A stretch of 64,000 nt of DNA from Prostheceraeus crozeri (Eukaryota; Platyhelminthes; Polycladida; Euryleptidae): the NCBI GenBank assembly GCA_907163375.1, contig CAJQUW010006313.1:62001-126000 (forward strand), written 5' to 3'. The position numbers were made by a program, and so were the translations under genes. Each line of letters starts with the position of its first letter. Position 1 is the first letter of the stretch. Below are positions 61,930-64,000 of this stretch, in pieces. Below the pieces are notes generated by a model. It did no database searches. It was not told the DNA's origin and saw only the letters and a list, made by a program, of their open reading frames with translations.

Positions 61930-63100
61930 ATTTACGCTACTAGTGCATGATTGCTTCTTTATAACATTCCACGAATTGGTGCACTACGAGAATTCGACGA
62001 AAATATGAGGAGAGCGTTACGTCAACAGAATGTACAGATATGACCTGGAAGCAAGCTCAATTGTCCTTGCGAAATGGAGGTCTTGGGTTGCGATCACTTG
62101 AACACCATGCTGACGCAGCATATCTCTCATCTTATTGTACGAGCATGCCTATGCAGACCACATCAGCACTAAATTATTTGCTGAAAGCCATGGAACATTT
62201 TAACCTACGCGTCCCACTTGCTGAGAATTTGGATATCAATAAAATCAACGATCAAAAGATTCGACAACATATGTTCCCTGCAAAGATTGATTATGAATCC
62301 AAGCGAGCATTACTAGTTAACGCTACGGCTGCAACAACAGCACGAATGGAAAATGTCGCAGCCCCACATGCTGCAGAATGGTTAAGAGTGGTTCCATCAT
62401 ATGGTCTCGGTCTTGTAATAGAGCCAAACGAGATGTAAGTAGCCTCAAGAGTGGTGGCTTGGAGCTAAATGAGGCAATTGAATGTCCATATCACTCTTCG
62501 GATGTTCTGGACCCATATGGGACAACATGCTCAGACATGCAACAGTGGAGATGTAGTAACACGACACAACAGCATGCGAAACATCCCTTACGATTCTTGT
62601 AGACGTGATTTACTACGACCCCAAAGAGATGGGGGGAATGGGCCTGGTCAGCTTAATTCGGAAATGCGTCCAGCTGACATATGCATACCTGATTGGTCTC
62701 TCGGTAAGCCAGCGGCCGTGGATGTGACTGTTACGCACCCGCTCAACCACACGAATATAAGAGGAGCGAGCCTAACAGTCCAACATGTGACAGCCACAGC
62801 TGAGGACAGAAAGCGGAGCAATAAGGCAGAAAAATGCAGCGAGTTGGGATGGATATGTCTCCCATTTGATCTAACAGTATATGGTGTCCCTGGAAACGAA
62901 ACCACCCATTTTATCAATAGCCTTAGTCGCACACTGTCGACACAAACGGGAGCGGCATTCAGAGATGTGAAATTATCTATCTGTGGCAGAATCTCCACCT
63001 CACTTGTTGGGGCAAATGCGCAAGCCATCATAAAGCGAAATGTTGCCTCTGTTGGCCGATCAGAGATCAAACAATCGGTCAGAACTTTTCCTTGACAGTT
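61930..63100 (+). mobile_element. LINE 3' part with PD-(D/E)XK-like C-terminus
   Basis: In the first part ALREFDENMRRALRQQ, then (shifted) MTWKQAQLSLRNGGLGLRSL and EHHADAAYLSSYCTS match the C-terminal part of a LINE polyprotein ('a.LP...GGLGLrs...ha.aAylaS'). After a frame change near 62430 come QHAQTCNSGDVVTRHNSMRN, MRPADICIPDWSLGKPAAVD, VTVTHPLNHTNI and CSELGWICLPFDLTVYGV. RPADI...WSLGKpaAvDVTV resembles a PD-(D/E)XK nuclease core, as in LINEs that use a restriction-like endonuclease. The frame ends at 63095. An AATAAAC at 63229 may be the end signal. RT catalytic motifs are not in the copy. Two or three frame changes make it non-functional. Confidence 0.7.
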
Positions 63101-64000
63101 TTCTTTTTTGCTTTACTTCTTTCTTTTCACGATTTCTTGCAGCGTTTTATCACCTTTCAGAATATTGCTTGTTGACTTTCATGCATGCTGTTTGAAAAAT
63201 ATAATGATAGGTGAATGTCAACAAAAAATAAACACATAAATGCCCGAGCCCGTAGGGTGAAGCATGGATATCTGTATGGTAAGGGAATCAGACACTCATT
63301 CCTGCATCATACCAACTTGCTGGTACTTACGAATAGCTCTAACGGTAATTGAATGCAGAATGATGTTGTAATTTGTCGTTTTGTTCATTTACTTCGCTAC
63401 CATTCGTCATTATATCGGAAAAGCATACATCACAGGAATACCTATGTCGTCTTCTCTCCAGGTGTCTCATAGCATTCAGCAAGAATATTCTTCTTTCACT
63501 CATATTTGCGGATTTTGTATTCAACTGTGTCGGATTCAGTGAGTTCTTATCAGGAGTTTCATTTGTGGAAATCAGCTTCATATATTCCCGAAATTATCTT
63601 TAACTATATGGTCAAGTTGTTGTGCAATTAGAGATGAATATTATTGAAGTTGCTACCGAAGATTTAGAAGTGATCATGGCAGAACGTCAGAGCCAGGAAT
63701 AACAAAGTCGTCCACATTCAGGTTTAAGTCAATTTGCAAACATATCGTGTTGTTGCAACAAACGAATAGGAAGTCTCGACAAATCCAGAAAATTTATCAA
63801 TTCAAAAGGCAACATGCACAAGAAAAATTCTTCGAAGTGTAATGATTTTCAGCAACACTTTGAAGACAAGACGTTTCAATGATATTTGTGCCTAGATATC
63901 CAGATAACGTAAATAAAGATCGACTTCACTCTCAGAACATTGGCCGAACATTTGTGTCTCTGCCATAAATATTATTTATCTTCGCTATGAATTGCTGCAG
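63101..64000. other. Unassigned end of window
   Basis: Up to about 63235 this may be the LINE 3' UTR. Beyond that I recognise nothing. Confidence 0.4.

Overview
The window looks like AT-rich metazoan nuclear DNA, most likely from an aquatic invertebrate. Lophotrochozoan is my inference from general texture; no marker gene proves it. Genes are sparse, split by long introns and full of repeats. There is no operon structure, rRNA, CRISPR array or convincing tRNA. Host coding content comes from two genes. On the + strand is the 3' part of a RAB33-type small GTPase: a 22-nt microexon (3725-3746), a 6.5 kb intron, a terminal exon (10255-10778) ending in Cys-Cys, and an AATAAA at 11011. Its 5' exons lie before the window. 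On the - strand is a gene whose last two exons (27148-27319 and 22101-22271) encode an ELL-type occludin-homology domain. A phase-compatible upstream exon (32626-33323) encodes a Pipsqueak/CENP-B-like helix-turn-helix and a Ser/Thr/Pro-rich tail; a further possible exon is at 40935-41004. || Region by region: 0.4-1.1 kb is a possible transposase relic. The RAB33 intron (3.7-10.2 kb) holds two LINE fragments, a hAT relic and a 2.2 kb TIR element. A Penelope-like fragment with inverted ends and a hammerhead-like motif lies at 12.1-12.5 kb, and a second Penelope-like element at 15.1-15.9 kb. A hAT-type non-autonomous element with a perfect 8-bp target duplication is at 17.3-18.4 kb. The ELL-like gene spans 22.1-33.3 kb (perhaps to 41.0 kb). 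Its introns contain a 2.0 kb TIR element filled with satellite repeats, a 1.48 kb (GA)n tract, a 564-nt stretch without a single G around a poly-C run, and a 2.3 kb hAT element with a perfect 8-bp duplication. Further on are a 1.4 kb TIR element (37.0-38.4 kb), a foldback (41.4-41.6 kb), a decayed DDE-like transposase gene (42.3-44.2 kb), a third Penelope-like element (44.7-45.6 kb), LINE 3' ends at 50.0 and 52.0 kb (the latter with a perfect 15-bp duplication), a lone hammerhead-like motif (56.5 kb), a LINE with a zinc knuckle (59.5-60.75 kb), a 437-bp insertion built on a perfect 198-bp-arm palindrome (60.8-61.2 kb), and the 3' part of a LINE with a PD-(D/E)XK-like C-terminus (61.9-63.1 kb). 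|| How the parts relate: RAB33 would act in Golgi trafficking and autophagy, the ELL-like protein in transcription elongation; nothing links them functionally. The most unusual content is three hammerhead-ribozyme-like motifs with self-complementary stem III (two of them in Penelope-type or Penelope-like repeats), the perfect palindrome with its own target duplication, the G-free tract, and the apparent joining of a DNA-binding helix-turn-helix to an ELL domain.
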